Of a stretch of DNA of 8,583 nt, positions 1 through 5,673 are shown piece by piece. The DNA is from Oscillospiraceae bacterium (GTDB lineage: Bacteria > Bacillota > Clostridia > Oscillospirales > Acutalibacteraceae). Positions within the stretch are counted from its first letter, which is position 1. The number at the start of each line of letters is the position of its first letter. The position numbers were made by a program, and so were the translations under genes. The DNA lies in assembly GCA_022508865.1 (NCBI GenBank), contig JAFLUK010000059.1, positions 1 through 8,583 of the forward strand, given 5' to 3'. The notes under the pieces are model-generated. The model ran no database searches, was not told the origin of the DNA, and saw only the letters and a list, made by a program, of their open reading frames with translations.

Positions 1-59
1 ACCGCATTAACCTGCTTATAATTTTTCACAAGATTTTTCACTTCAATTGCATTTGCCAT
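1..59 (-). CDS. ABC transporter ATP-binding protein, N-terminal fragment (cut by window edge)
   Basis: Only the first 19 codons are present. They read MANAIEVKNLVKNYKQVNAV, which is the typical opening beta-strand and A-loop region of an ABC transporter ATPase (I-x-V-x-x-L-x-K-x-Y, with the Tyr that stacks on adenine). The Walker motifs lie outside the window. The ATG at 59 is supported by an AAGGAGG ribosome binding site at 68-74, 8 nt upstream. The gene follows a LytTR regulator and a DUF3021-type membrane protein on the same strand. In Firmicutes that arrangement commonly goes with a two-gene ABC-2 type exporter (ATPase plus permease), so an export or efflux role is likely but inferred. 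A terminator hairpin separates it from the upstream genes, so it may be controlled separately. Confidence 0.8.
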   Translation of the reverse strand, partial: MANAIEVKNLVKNYKQVNA

Positions 60-99
60 ATATTCTTCCTCCTTGCGTGACTATATGATAACACAAAAA

Positions 100-152
100 C
101 AAAATAAAAAAATACATCTTACACCAAGTTGCTTTTCCCTTGATGTAAGATG
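100..152 (-). terminator. Intrinsic terminator or attenuator before the ABC gene
   Basis: On the minus strand a 14-bp stem (arms 152-139 and 128-115, loop of 10 nt) is followed by a T-rich run (TATTTTTTTATTTTG, 114-100). One stem position is a G-U pair in the minus-strand RNA but would be an A-C mismatch in a plus-strand RNA, and the T-run exists only on the minus side. The signal is therefore directed leftward. It can end the LytTR-DUF3021 transcript, or act as an attenuator in the leader of the ABC gene, whose start is 41 nt beyond the end of the T-run. Confidence 0.8.
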
Positions 153-194
153 CAATTTTAAACAGGTAAAATGCACAAATTAGAGTAAAATGCA
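145..194 (-). promoter_or_regulatory. Three direct repeats of TGCATTTTAC, candidate LytTR operator
   Basis: On the minus strand TGCATTTTAC occurs at 194-185 and 175-166, and TGCATCTTAC at 154-145. Start-to-start distances are 19 and 21 bp, so the copies lie on about the same face of the helix. LytTR-family regulators are known to bind pairs of roughly 9-bp direct repeats about 21 bp apart, and a LytTR gene lies just upstream. A TAAAAT hexamer at 162-157, between the second and third repeats, could serve as a -10 element with no good -35, as expected for an activated promoter. Binding is inferred, and the repeat sequence is not a close match to the AgrA or ComE consensus. Confidence 0.5.
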
Positions 195-196
195 TT

Positions 197-640
197 TTAA
201 ATATCTTTGTTTTCTTTTTCTTCTTCGTCTTTGTTAAAGGTTCGTAAAGCAGAATTCACCTTTTGCGCATCATTAAAATCTATAAAATACGAATACGTAA
301 ATACCACAATATAAACAAAAACAACAATCAGGACTATTACTAGAGCACTTAAGAAATTACTGTACCAATTAAAAATACGTCCCTCTGTAAGAATAATTGA
401 TTCAATCAATATAAAGTGAATCACATACCTTAACTTCCATTGCCTTTTTGTAAGCTCCTTTTTTGAATAAAATATAATAGATGGCAATGCACTCACAATG
501 CCTGTAATAAACACTTGCCAAATAAAAAAAATCGGATACTCCTCAACCCCGTCTATTGTATTGGATAGTGTTGTGAAAAACAGCACAGCCACAGTTATTA
601 CAAAAAAGTGAGTTATAACCATTTTTATTAGTTCTTTCAT
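197..640 (-). CDS. DUF3021-type four-helix integral membrane protein
   Basis: A 147-residue protein with four hydrophobic segments at about residues 9-26, 33-54, 68-84 and 92-117, and a charged Lys/Glu-rich C-terminal tail. The size, topology and position directly after a LytTR-domain regulator match the DUF3021 family. Members of that family are usually paired with stand-alone LytTR regulators and thought to modulate them, perhaps as a membrane sensor or anti-activator. The molecular function is not established. The start chosen is the ATG at 640. A GAGGTG ribosome binding site at 652-647 sits 6 nt upstream and overlaps the stop codon of the regulator gene, which suggests translational coupling. 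An in-frame GTG at 649 lies inside that binding site and is unlikely to be used. The family call rests on context and topology more than on a diagnostic motif. Confidence 0.75.
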   Translation of the reverse strand: MKELIKMVITHFFVITVAVLFFTTLSNTIDGVEEYPIFFIWQVFITGIVSALPSIIFYSKKELTKRQWKLRYVIHFILIESIILTEGRIFNWYSNFLSALVIVLIVVFVYIVVFTYSYFIDFNDAQKVNSALRTFNKDEEEKENKDI

Positions 641-650
641 AATGTACACC

Positions 651-1091
651 TCACATTCCCAATCGCTTTTTCAGCGACGATACATACTGTCTTGATATTA
701 TTACCTTTTCTCCGTTTGCAAGCTTTGCCTCCAGTCTGCCATTTAGCGCAGAAGATACAGAACGGATTTTCCCCAGATTTACAATCATAGATTTTGAACA
801 TCTGAAAAGCTTTGTAATTTGCATCTGCTCTTCAATTTCATACAGCTTTTGCTTTGATTGGTAAACATTATTGAGACAATAGATAAATGTTTTATTGTCC
901 ACAGACTCTATGTAAAAAATATCCTTTATTGCCAGTCTGAAAACTTCGCCGTCCTTACTGCCGATAATAATATTATCTGTTTTTTTCAGTTTTTGTACAA
1001 TAGAAAGAACTTCGTCATTTATATCGTGGCATTTTACTACCACTTCTTCCTCCAAATTTTTATCAATCTGTTTTATAGATATCTTGAACAC
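651..1091 (-). CDS. LytTR-domain DNA-binding transcriptional regulator without receiver domain
   Basis: A 146-residue protein whose C-terminal two thirds (about 41-146) form a LytTR DNA-binding domain. Visible landmarks are the strand IFYIESVDNKTFIY (58-71), the segment FRCSKSMIVNLGKI (96-109) that corresponds to the conserved F-x-R-x-H-K-S-x-I-V-N-L core, and the terminal basic region ISRQYVSSLKKRLG. There is no phospho-acceptor receiver domain, only a short N-terminal extension of about 40 residues, so it is not a classical two-component response regulator. The start is a GTG with a GGAGG ribosome binding site at 1102-1098, spaced 6 nt. It lies 28 nt downstream of panC with no visible terminator between, so it may be read from the pan transcript. 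Likely targets are the direct repeats at 145-194 in front of the ABC transporter gene, by analogy with similar clusters. Confidence 0.88.
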   Translation of the reverse strand: MFKISIKQIDKNLEEEVVVKCHDINDEVLSIVQKLKKTDNIIIGSKDGEVFRLAIKDIFYIESVDNKTFIYCLNNVYQSKQKLYEIEEQMQITKLFRCSKSMIVNLGKIRSVSSALNGRLEAKLANGEKVIISRQYVSSLKKRLGM

Positions 1092-1119
1092 AATTATCCT
1101 CCAAGAAATTACTATGCTT

Positions 1120-1965
1120 TTATTTTACGGAAAAGTTATCTATAAGTCTTGTTTTGCCGATGTACACAGCCATTGCAACAAGTACGTTCTTGCAAAGAGT
1201 ATCTACAGGAGTCATAGTTACACCGTTAACAGCCTGAACATAGTCGATTCTTGCCAGAGGTTCCTTTTCTATATGGGACTTCATTGCGGAAATCACCTTA
1301 TCAGCATTTGTTTCTCCCTTGTTTACCAAATCCTTACCGATTTCTACAGCTTGAGAAAGACAAAGTGCAGCTTTCCTTTCCTCCTCGTTCAGGTAGGTAT
1401 TTCTGCTGGACTTTGCCAGCCCGTCTGCTTCTCTGATTATAGGACAACCAACAATTTCTATTCCATATGACATATCCTTTACCATTTTTCGGATAATTGC
1501 AAGCTGCTGTGCGTCCTTTTCACCAAAGAAAGCCTTATCGGGATTTACAATATTAAACAGTTTGGAAACCACTGTACACACACCTCTGAAGTGTATAGGA
1601 CGGGTTTTGCCACAGAGCTGTTTTGGCATATCAGAAAGTATCTCTACAAAAGTTGCACTGCCCTCACTGTACATCTCCTCCACCTCGGGGTGAAATACAA
1701 GGTCTGCACCCATTTCCTTACACAGCGCCTTATCGTTCTCAAAATCTCTTGGGTAGCTTTCCAAATCCTCATTGGGAGCAAACTGTGTTGGATTCAAAAA
1801 AACACTTACTACAGTTCTGTCACAATCATTTGCAGATGCCTTAATAAGACTGCCGTGCCCCTGATGAAGATAGCCCATTGTAGGCACAAGACCAACTGTA
1901 AGTCCTTCCCTTTTCCACTGTGCTACCGTTTCACGAACTTCTTTTATTGTTGTTGCTATTTTCAT
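1120..1965 (-). CDS. panC: Pantothenate synthetase (pantoate--beta-alanine ligase)
   Basis: Catalyses the ATP-dependent joining of pantoate and beta-alanine to give pantothenate (vitamin B5), the coenzyme A precursor, through a pantoyl-adenylate. The 281-residue length is usual for the family. The nucleotidyltransferase fold signature is clear: PTMGYLHQGHGSL (28-40) carries the HIGH-type motif H34-x-G-H37. Also present are FLNPTQF (56-62), FGEKDAQQL (147-155) and the KMSKS-like KSSRN (185-189). The usual Leu after the HxGH motif is Gly here (GHGSL). The ATG at 1965 has an AGGAG ribosome binding site directly upstream, and panB ends 15 nt before it, so the two are translated from one transcript. 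panD and panE are not in the window, so the source of beta-alanine and pantoate precursors cannot be seen here. Confidence 0.97.
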   Translation of the reverse strand: MKIATTIKEVRETVAQWKREGLTVGLVPTMGYLHQGHGSLIKASANDCDRTVVSVFLNPTQFAPNEDLESYPRDFENDKALCKEMGADLVFHPEVEEMYSEGSATFVEILSDMPKQLCGKTRPIHFRGVCTVVSKLFNIVNPDKAFFGEKDAQQLAIIRKMVKDMSYGIEIVGCPIIREADGLAKSSRNTYLNEEERKAALCLSQAVEIGKDLVNKGETNADKVISAMKSHIEKEPLARIDYVQAVNGVTMTPVDTLCKNVLVAMAVYIGKTRLIDNFSVK

Positions 1966-1980
1966 AATATTCTCCTGTTA

Positions 1981-2811
1981 TTAGTAAAGTTTGGTGATAA
2001 TTTCGTTGTCTATCTTAAAGATGTGCTCCTCATTTGGGAAGGAAGTTTCCTTTACTTCTCTATCATAGTCTTTAAATGCTTTTTTCATCATATCGCCAAG
2101 GCTTGCATATTGCTTTACAAACTTTGGTACATAGTCATTGAACATACCCAGCATATCCTGATATACAAGAACCTGACCATCTGTGCCGTTGCCTGCACCA
2201 ATACCGATTGTAGGTATTGAAAGTTTTTTAGTAATCAGAGCGGCAAGATCTTTGGGCACACACTCCATTACAACAGAAAATGCACCTGCCTCCTGCACTG
2301 CAAGGGCATCCTCAATAATCTGCTTTGCATCTTCTTCGCTTTTTCCCTGTACCTTAAAGCCGCCAAAGGAATTTACACTCTGGGGTGTCATGCCAATGTG
2401 AGCCATAACGGGAATACCTGCCTCTGTTATAGCTTTTATCTGCTTGCAAACCGAAGCACCGCCCTCCAGTTTAACAGCGTTTGCTCTGGCTTCCTTCATC
2501 AGTCTGCCTGCGTTTGTAAGCGCCTGTTCAACAGACACTTGATATGACATAAATGGCATATCAATAACAACCATTGTATTTTTGCAGGCCCTTGCCACAG
2601 CACCGCCGTAGGTAATCATATCCTCCATTGTTACAGACAAGGTGTCTTCATATCCAAGCATAACGTTTCCCAGGCTGTCCCCAACCAGGATTGCGTTAAT
2701 CCCCGACTCATCCATAAGCTTCGCTGTGGAGTAGTCATAGCAGGTAAGCATTGATATTTTTTCTCCCTTTGCTTTCATCTCTGCAAAGGTTGCAGTAGTG
2801 TTCTTTTTCAT
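1981..2811 (-). CDS. panB: 3-methyl-2-oxobutanoate hydroxymethyltransferase (ketopantoate hydroxymethyltransferase)
   Basis: Transfers a hydroxymethyl group from 5,10-methylene-tetrahydrofolate to alpha-ketoisovalerate, giving ketopantoate, the first committed step of pantothenate synthesis. It has 276 residues with the expected TIM-barrel motifs: LTCYDYSTAKLMD (22-34), VGDSLGN (43-49) and VIDMPF (82-87), whose Asp45 and Asp84 match the metal ligands. KLEGG (114-118), HIGMTPQ (138-144), MECVP (182-186) with the catalytic Glu183, and IGIGAG (202-207) follow. The ATG at 2811 is preceded by a GAGGTGA ribosome binding site. The gene ends in tandem TAA stop codons 15 nt before panC. Expression is probably set by the upstream leader, which carries a terminator-like hairpin only a few bases before the ribosome binding site. 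Confidence 0.97.
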   Translation of the reverse strand: MKKNTTATFAEMKAKGEKISMLTCYDYSTAKLMDESGINAILVGDSLGNVMLGYEDTLSVTMEDMITYGGAVARACKNTMVVIDMPFMSYQVSVEQALTNAGRLMKEARANAVKLEGGASVCKQIKAITEAGIPVMAHIGMTPQSVNSFGGFKVQGKSEEDAKQIIEDALAVQEAGAFSVVMECVPKDLAALITKKLSIPTIGIGAGNGTDGQVLVYQDMLGMFNDYVPKFVKQYASLGDMMKKAFKDYDREVKETSFPNEEHIFKIDNEIITKLY

Positions 2812-2824
2812 AAAAAATCACCTC

Positions 2825-3010
2825 ATATTAATAAAAAATCCATTTGCAGTAGTAAAAAAACACTACTGCAAATGGACGGAATATCACAAGATACTGAATA
2901 TAAACCCTACAGTCATACAGTCCCATTCAAAATATTGATATAGGCTGTTATACAGAATTTTTTATAATTTTTATAATCCAAAAAGGTACCGTTTATGATA
3001 AATACAGTCC
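2825..3010 (-). ncRNA. Candidate cis-regulatory leader RNA of panBC (riboswitch-like; possibly the pan motif)
   Basis: About 200 nt lie between the predicted transcription start near 3010 and the panB ATG at 2811, and they end in the hairpin at 2839-2876. The 9-mer GGACTGTAT occurs twice (3010-3002 and 2923-2915), and CTGTAT a third time at 2956-2951. An alternative fold is possible: AATGG(G)AC at 2926-2920 can pair with GTCCATT at 2877-2871, enclosing AT(G)ACTG at 2916-2910 paired with CAGTAT at 2896-2891. The first of these stems uses the base of the terminator 5' arm, so the two structures exclude each other. A conserved 'pan' RNA motif upstream of pantothenate genes has been described in Firmicutes. 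Whether this leader belongs to it could not be tested here. Confidence 0.5.
2833..2876 (-). terminator. Terminator/attenuator hairpin in the panB leader
   Basis: A perfect 15-bp inverted repeat (arms 2876-2862 and 2853-2839, 8-nt loop) is followed on the minus strand by a run of six T. This is a textbook Rho-independent terminator. It ends only a few nucleotides before the panB ribosome binding site, with no room for a promoter in between. Transcripts that express panB must therefore read through it, and it is best explained as a conditional attenuator rather than a simple end of the mutS-like transcript. Confidence 0.82.
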
Positions 3011-3016
3011 TCTATT

Positions 3017-3045
3017 AATATATCACATTGATTACAAAATAACAA
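3017..3045 (-). promoter_or_regulatory. panB: Predicted sigma-A promoter of the panBC operon
   Basis: On the minus strand a -35 TTGTTA (3045-3040) and a -10 TATATT (3022-3017) are separated by exactly 17 bp, and TG-A directly precedes the -10, giving an extended -10 element. It lies just after the stop codon of the mutS-like gene (3059). The start would be near 3010, creating the leader described separately. Confidence 0.6.
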
Positions 3046-3058
3046 GAATAATTTTATT

Positions 3059-4759
3059 TTATTCGTCACAACGCTTATCAATGCTTTCTTTTATCTGACT
3101 AAAGGTGACGCCGTATTTTTCTGCAATTTCTCTTGCATATGAAACACCCTGCGGAGGTGCAATCTCGCACTTAAAGCTGCGGACACCGTCCTTTATTCCC
3201 GTTACAAGGCTTTGCACCTTTGACTTACAGTTATTGTCACTATTATAGTCTTCAAGGCGGTGTGCCAGCTCGTGCATATGAGTATTAAAAATTGCCCTTG
3301 TTCCAAGGTAACTCATTGCCCTGATAACATCTTTTGCAATAAATACACCCTCGGCAACATTTGTGGTGGCAAGGCTCTCGTTCAGAAGAATGAGAGACTT
3401 ATCTGTAGCCACCTGAAAAATTTCTGAAAGCCGCTTGCTCTCCTCTCCCAATCTTCCCAAATCCACAGTATCGTTTTCGTCAGCAGGAAAGTGAGTATAG
3501 ATATTGTCAACAGGATAGTAATTAAACTCCGTTGCAGGAACATAAATTCCTGATTGCGCCAGAAGATAGCAATGTCCAACCGCCTGGGTGAAGGTAGTTT
3601 TTCCCCCTCGGTTAGGACCGGTCATAACAAAAATTGATTGGTCACTGTTGAAGTCAATGTTATTGCCAACAATTTCAAACTCCTCACCTATTATTCTTTT
3701 CACAGCCAGCTTAATATTATAAATATCCCTGCCAACTGTACAGCGGTTGTTGTCTAGGGCAAAAGGCTTGCAAACAGGCAGATTTTTTTCTCTCATTTTG
3801 TCTATTATCTCTGCAAAACGGATGTAAAAAATAATCTCCGGCATCAGACCTACAAGAGCATAACCGCTGATATGGACATATTTTTGCAGTGTTATTTTTA
3901 TGTTTTTCACAAGTTTTTTCAATATGCTTGTAACTACCTTTTTCAGGCTTTCAGACAGAGGATCATTACCTGTTGCAGAGCCGGAGGTATCAATGTGAAC
4001 TGTCTGCATCGCGCTTTTTGTTACAGTACCTGTCATTAATGGGTGCAGGCTTGGGTTTGCAGGGTGAAGCTTTTTACTCTCCAGTAAGGATTCATCAGAA
4101 TTTAATTCTTCCTTATTAGACGCAAAATTCATAAAATTCTTCAGCAGTCCGCTGTTTGTAATTTCAAAGCTGTTCAGAGAAATTACCCCTGCATTTTTTG
4201 GCTTTAAAAGGTTGTCAAGGTTAACACCGATTGTTATGGAACGCAGGGACCTTGCCTCGTCCATAGTTTTATCAATATCCTTTTTCAGGTCATCAAAGCC
4301 CCCGTCGGAATAAATATCCTCAATGGTCTTTTTAAGCGACAGAAGACCGTCGGACTTTATGGGAATTGTATTGAGAATATCTTTAAGCATAGTAATGCAG
4401 TTAACATATCCGTCAATTTCCCGAAGCCTGTTAATAAGCTGCCAAAGAGATGATGCGTGCTCGTCCTTGTTGAATTTTTCTATCTCCCGCAAATCATCCA
4501 ACTGACCGAGCAAATCCACAAGACCTGTCCGCAGCTGTGGGAAGTTAAGAATATCCTCAAACACATCAGCACGGTAGTTGATTACGTCAATATCATTATT
4601 AATATTTGTGAGAATATTTTTTATGCTGTTTTTCTCAAAAACATCTTTTGTCAGACTGTCCACAAGGTAATCTACCGACAAATCATTGATTGCCTGATCA
4701 GTCATTTTCATAGAATTTACAGAATAATTTTCCGGATATAACAAACTTATTTTTGCCAT
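3059..4759 (-). CDS. MutS-family P-loop ATPase lacking the mismatch-recognition domain
   Basis: A 566-residue protein with the C-terminal ABC-type ATPase domain of MutS proteins. Walker A is GPNRGGKT (381-388), the segment SLILLNES (455-462) stands at Walker B, and NTHMHELAH (492-500) carries the switch/H-loop His. Residues of about 20-350 are mostly helical and match the core and lever (clamp) part. The N-terminal mismatch-binding domain with its Phe-x-Glu motif is absent, as is any Smr or HNH nuclease domain. It is therefore not the housekeeping mismatch-repair MutS but one of the divergent MutS homologues whose role is poorly known. Walker B has Asn (LLNES) where MutS has Asp (LLDE), a substitution I recall in some of these subfamilies. 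The ATG at 4759 has an AAGGAG ribosome binding site. It is divergent from a DUF896 gene and has no visible terminator before the pan promoter. Confidence 0.88.
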   Translation of the reverse strand: MAKISLLYPENYSVNSMKMTDQAINDLSVDYLVDSLTKDVFEKNSIKNILTNINNDIDVINYRADVFEDILNFPQLRTGLVDLLGQLDDLREIEKFNKDEHASSLWQLINRLREIDGYVNCITMLKDILNTIPIKSDGLLSLKKTIEDIYSDGGFDDLKKDIDKTMDEARSLRSITIGVNLDNLLKPKNAGVISLNSFEITNSGLLKNFMNFASNKEELNSDESLLESKKLHPANPSLHPLMTGTVTKSAMQTVHIDTSGSATGNDPLSESLKKVVTSILKKLVKNIKITLQKYVHISGYALVGLMPEIIFYIRFAEIIDKMREKNLPVCKPFALDNNRCTVGRDIYNIKLAVKRIIGEEFEIVGNNIDFNSDQSIFVMTGPNRGGKTTFTQAVGHCYLLAQSGIYVPATEFNYYPVDNIYTHFPADENDTVDLGRLGEESKRLSEIFQVATDKSLILLNESLATTNVAEGVFIAKDVIRAMSYLGTRAIFNTHMHELAHRLEDYNSDNNCKSKVQSLVTGIKDGVRSFKCEIAPPQGVSYAREIAEKYGVTFSQIKESIDKRCDE

Positions 4760-4788
4760 TTGATTTCTCCTTGATTTTATAGTACAAT
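4760..4788 (+). promoter_or_regulatory. Predicted sigma-A promoter of the DUF896 gene
   Basis: TTGATT (4760-4765) and TACAAT (4783-4788) are separated by 17 bp, giving a start near 4795 and a leader of about 40 nt before the ATG at 4834. The -35 begins one base after the start codon of the divergent mutS-like gene, so the two upstream regions overlap almost fully. Confidence 0.5.
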
Positions 4789-4791
4789 GTT

Positions 4792-4797
4792 ATCATA
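4792..4797 (-). promoter_or_regulatory. Possible -10 element of the mutS-like gene
   Basis: TATGAT on the minus strand (4797-4792) is one base from consensus and about 33 nt upstream of the mutS-like ATG. No convincing -35 was found at 16-18 bp, so this is a weak call. It lies only 3 bp from the -10 of the divergent promoter, within a region that also has the short inverted repeat TAGTA (4780-4784) / TACTA (4796-4800). Confidence 0.25.
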
Positions 4798-4833
4798 CTA
4801 AAATTAAAAAATCAATAAAAGAGATGTGATAAA

Positions 4834-5040
4834 ATGGAAGAACTTGTTAAAAGAATAAACGAACTTGCAAAAAAGAAAAAAACTGTTGGTCTGACACCTG
4901 AAGAACTGCAGGAACAGGCTGAATTGAGAAAAAAATATCTGGAAATTTTCAGAGCAGGATTTAAGCAAAGGTTGGAAAACATTGATGTGGAAACTCCCGA
5001 CGGCAAGGTACGACCACTGACGGATTATAAGAAAAAGTAA
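4834..5040 (+). CDS. DUF896 / UPF0291 family small cytoplasmic protein (YnzC-like)
   Basis: A 68-residue, highly charged, soluble helical protein. The block RINELAKKKKTVGLTPEELQ followed by EQAELRKKYLEIFRAGFKQRLENI is the hallmark of the DUF896 family, a helical hairpin protein represented by Bacillus subtilis YnzC. Its biochemical function is unknown. In B. subtilis the gene sits in an SOS-induced operon with yneA, but no LexA-like site or yneA partner was seen here. It stands alone between a divergent mutS-like gene and a downstream bidirectional terminator. The ribosome binding site is weak (GAGATG at 4821-4826), unlike the strong ones of the neighbours, so expression may be modest. The family assignment is firm; function is open. 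Confidence 0.93.
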   Translation: MEELVKRINELAKKKKTVGLTPEELQEQAELRKKYLEIFRAGFKQRLENIDVETPDGKVRPLTDYKKK

Positions 5041-5077
5041 TCTTCTTTTAACTTCAAAACAAATTAAAAAAAGGCAA

Positions 5078-5106
5078 AAAATATCCCCCATAACGGGGGT
5101 TATTTT
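5078..5106. terminator. Bidirectional intrinsic terminator between convergent genes
   Basis: AAAATA-T-CCCCC and GGGGG-T-TATTTT form an 11-bp stem with one internal T-T mismatch and a 5-nt loop (ATAAC, 5090-5094). On the plus strand the stem ends in TTATTTT after the DUF896 gene. On the minus strand it is followed by TATTTTTTGCCTTTTTTT after khpA. It lies between the two convergent stop codons and can serve both, with the stronger U-tract for the khpA side. Confidence 0.88.
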
Positions 5107-5136
5107 CATTCATAGAGAAAATCAGTTAATTGTTAA

Positions 5137-5370
5137 TTAATCAATTTCTACTGAAATTCTTTCGTTATTACGGATAGCAGCTGAACGGGCAACTGTACGG
5201 ATAGCTTTTGCTATTCTGCCCTGCTTACCGATAATTCTACCCATATCGTTTTCTGCAACATGGATGTGGTATACAGTAACGCCTTCTTCGTTTTTCTCGT
5301 CTTCAGTAACAGAAACCATTTCAGGCTCCTCTACCAAACCCTTTGCAATGATTGTGAGTAATTCCTTCAT
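5137..5370 (-). CDS. khpA: KH-domain RNA-binding protein KhpA
   Basis: A 77-residue single type II KH domain protein with the diagnostic GxxG loop in RIIGKQGRIAKAIR (45-58, GKQG at 48-51). KhpA proteins bind RNA broadly and in several Firmicutes form a complex with KhpB that affects cell division, cell length and small-RNA-type regulation. The start codon overlaps the rpsP stop by one base (TAATG). Its AAGGAGGG ribosome binding site (5387-5380) lies in the last rpsP codons, so translation is coupled. It is the last gene of the operon and is followed by the terminator at 5078-5106. Older annotations call it YlqC or a UPF0109 protein. Confidence 0.95.
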   Translation of the reverse strand: MKELLTIIAKGLVEEPEMVSVTEDEKNEEGVTVYHIHVAENDMGRIIGKQGRIAKAIRTVARSAAIRNNERISVEID

Positions 5371-5609
5371 TAGAGAACACCCTCCTTCTTTAACAGTGCC
5401 TTAACAGTATCTGTTGGCTGTGCACCCTTAGCAATCCAGCCCTTAACAGCTTCTGCATCAACCTTAACCTGTGATGGTTCTGTGAGAGGATTGTATGTGC
5501 CAACCTCTTCGATAAAACGACCATCTCTTGGATATCTTGAATCTGCAACTACAATTCTGTAGAAAGGAGATTTTTTAGCACCCATTCTTCTTAATCTGAT
5601 TTTTACCAT
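5370..5609 (-). CDS. rpsP: 30S ribosomal protein S16
   Basis: A 79-residue protein that matches S16 along its length: MVKIRLRRMGAKKSPFYRIV at the N-terminus, then the ADSRYPRDGRFIEEVGTYNP block (22-41), and a helical C-terminus with VKGWIAKGAQPTDTV. S16 is needed for assembly of the 30S subunit. The ATG is preceded by an eight-base GGAGGTGA ribosome binding site (5623-5616) spaced 6 nt, consistent with high expression. It follows ffh after 64 nt and overlaps khpA by one base, the usual Firmicute order. Confidence 0.98.
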   Translation of the reverse strand: MVKIRLRRMGAKKSPFYRIVVADSRYPRDGRFIEEVGTYNPLTEPSQVKVDAEAVKGWIAKGAQPTDTVKALLKKEGVL

Positions 5610-5673
5610 TATATTTCACCTCCATAAGTAAACTATCTATATATTATCAATTATAAATTGAATAATACCTTAA

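Noticed and set aside
1591..2220. Long plus-strand open frames opposite panC and panB, and similar ones opposite ffh.
   Set aside because: They have no ribosome binding sites, cysteine- and histidine-rich nonsense-like composition, and lie wholly antisense to clearly conserved genes.
2828..2926. A 32-codon open frame on the minus strand running through the pan leader hairpin, ending just before the panB ribosome binding site, with a hydrophobic product.
   Set aside because: Its ATG has no ribosome binding site, and its 3' half is simply the terminator hairpin and T-run read as codons. A leader peptide is possible but not supported.
2961..2976. TTATAA-AAA-TTATAA hairpin in the pan leader as a possible terminator of the mutS-like gene.
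   Set aside because: The stem has only A-T pairs and no G+C clamp or T-run after it, so it cannot be called a terminator.
5643..5666. An A+T-only stem with a bulge between ffh and rpsP (CAATT/AATTG extended by ATTAT/ATAAT).
   Set aside because: It is very weak, has no T-run, and lies inside an operon whose downstream genes carry strong ribosome binding sites, so it is not called a terminator.
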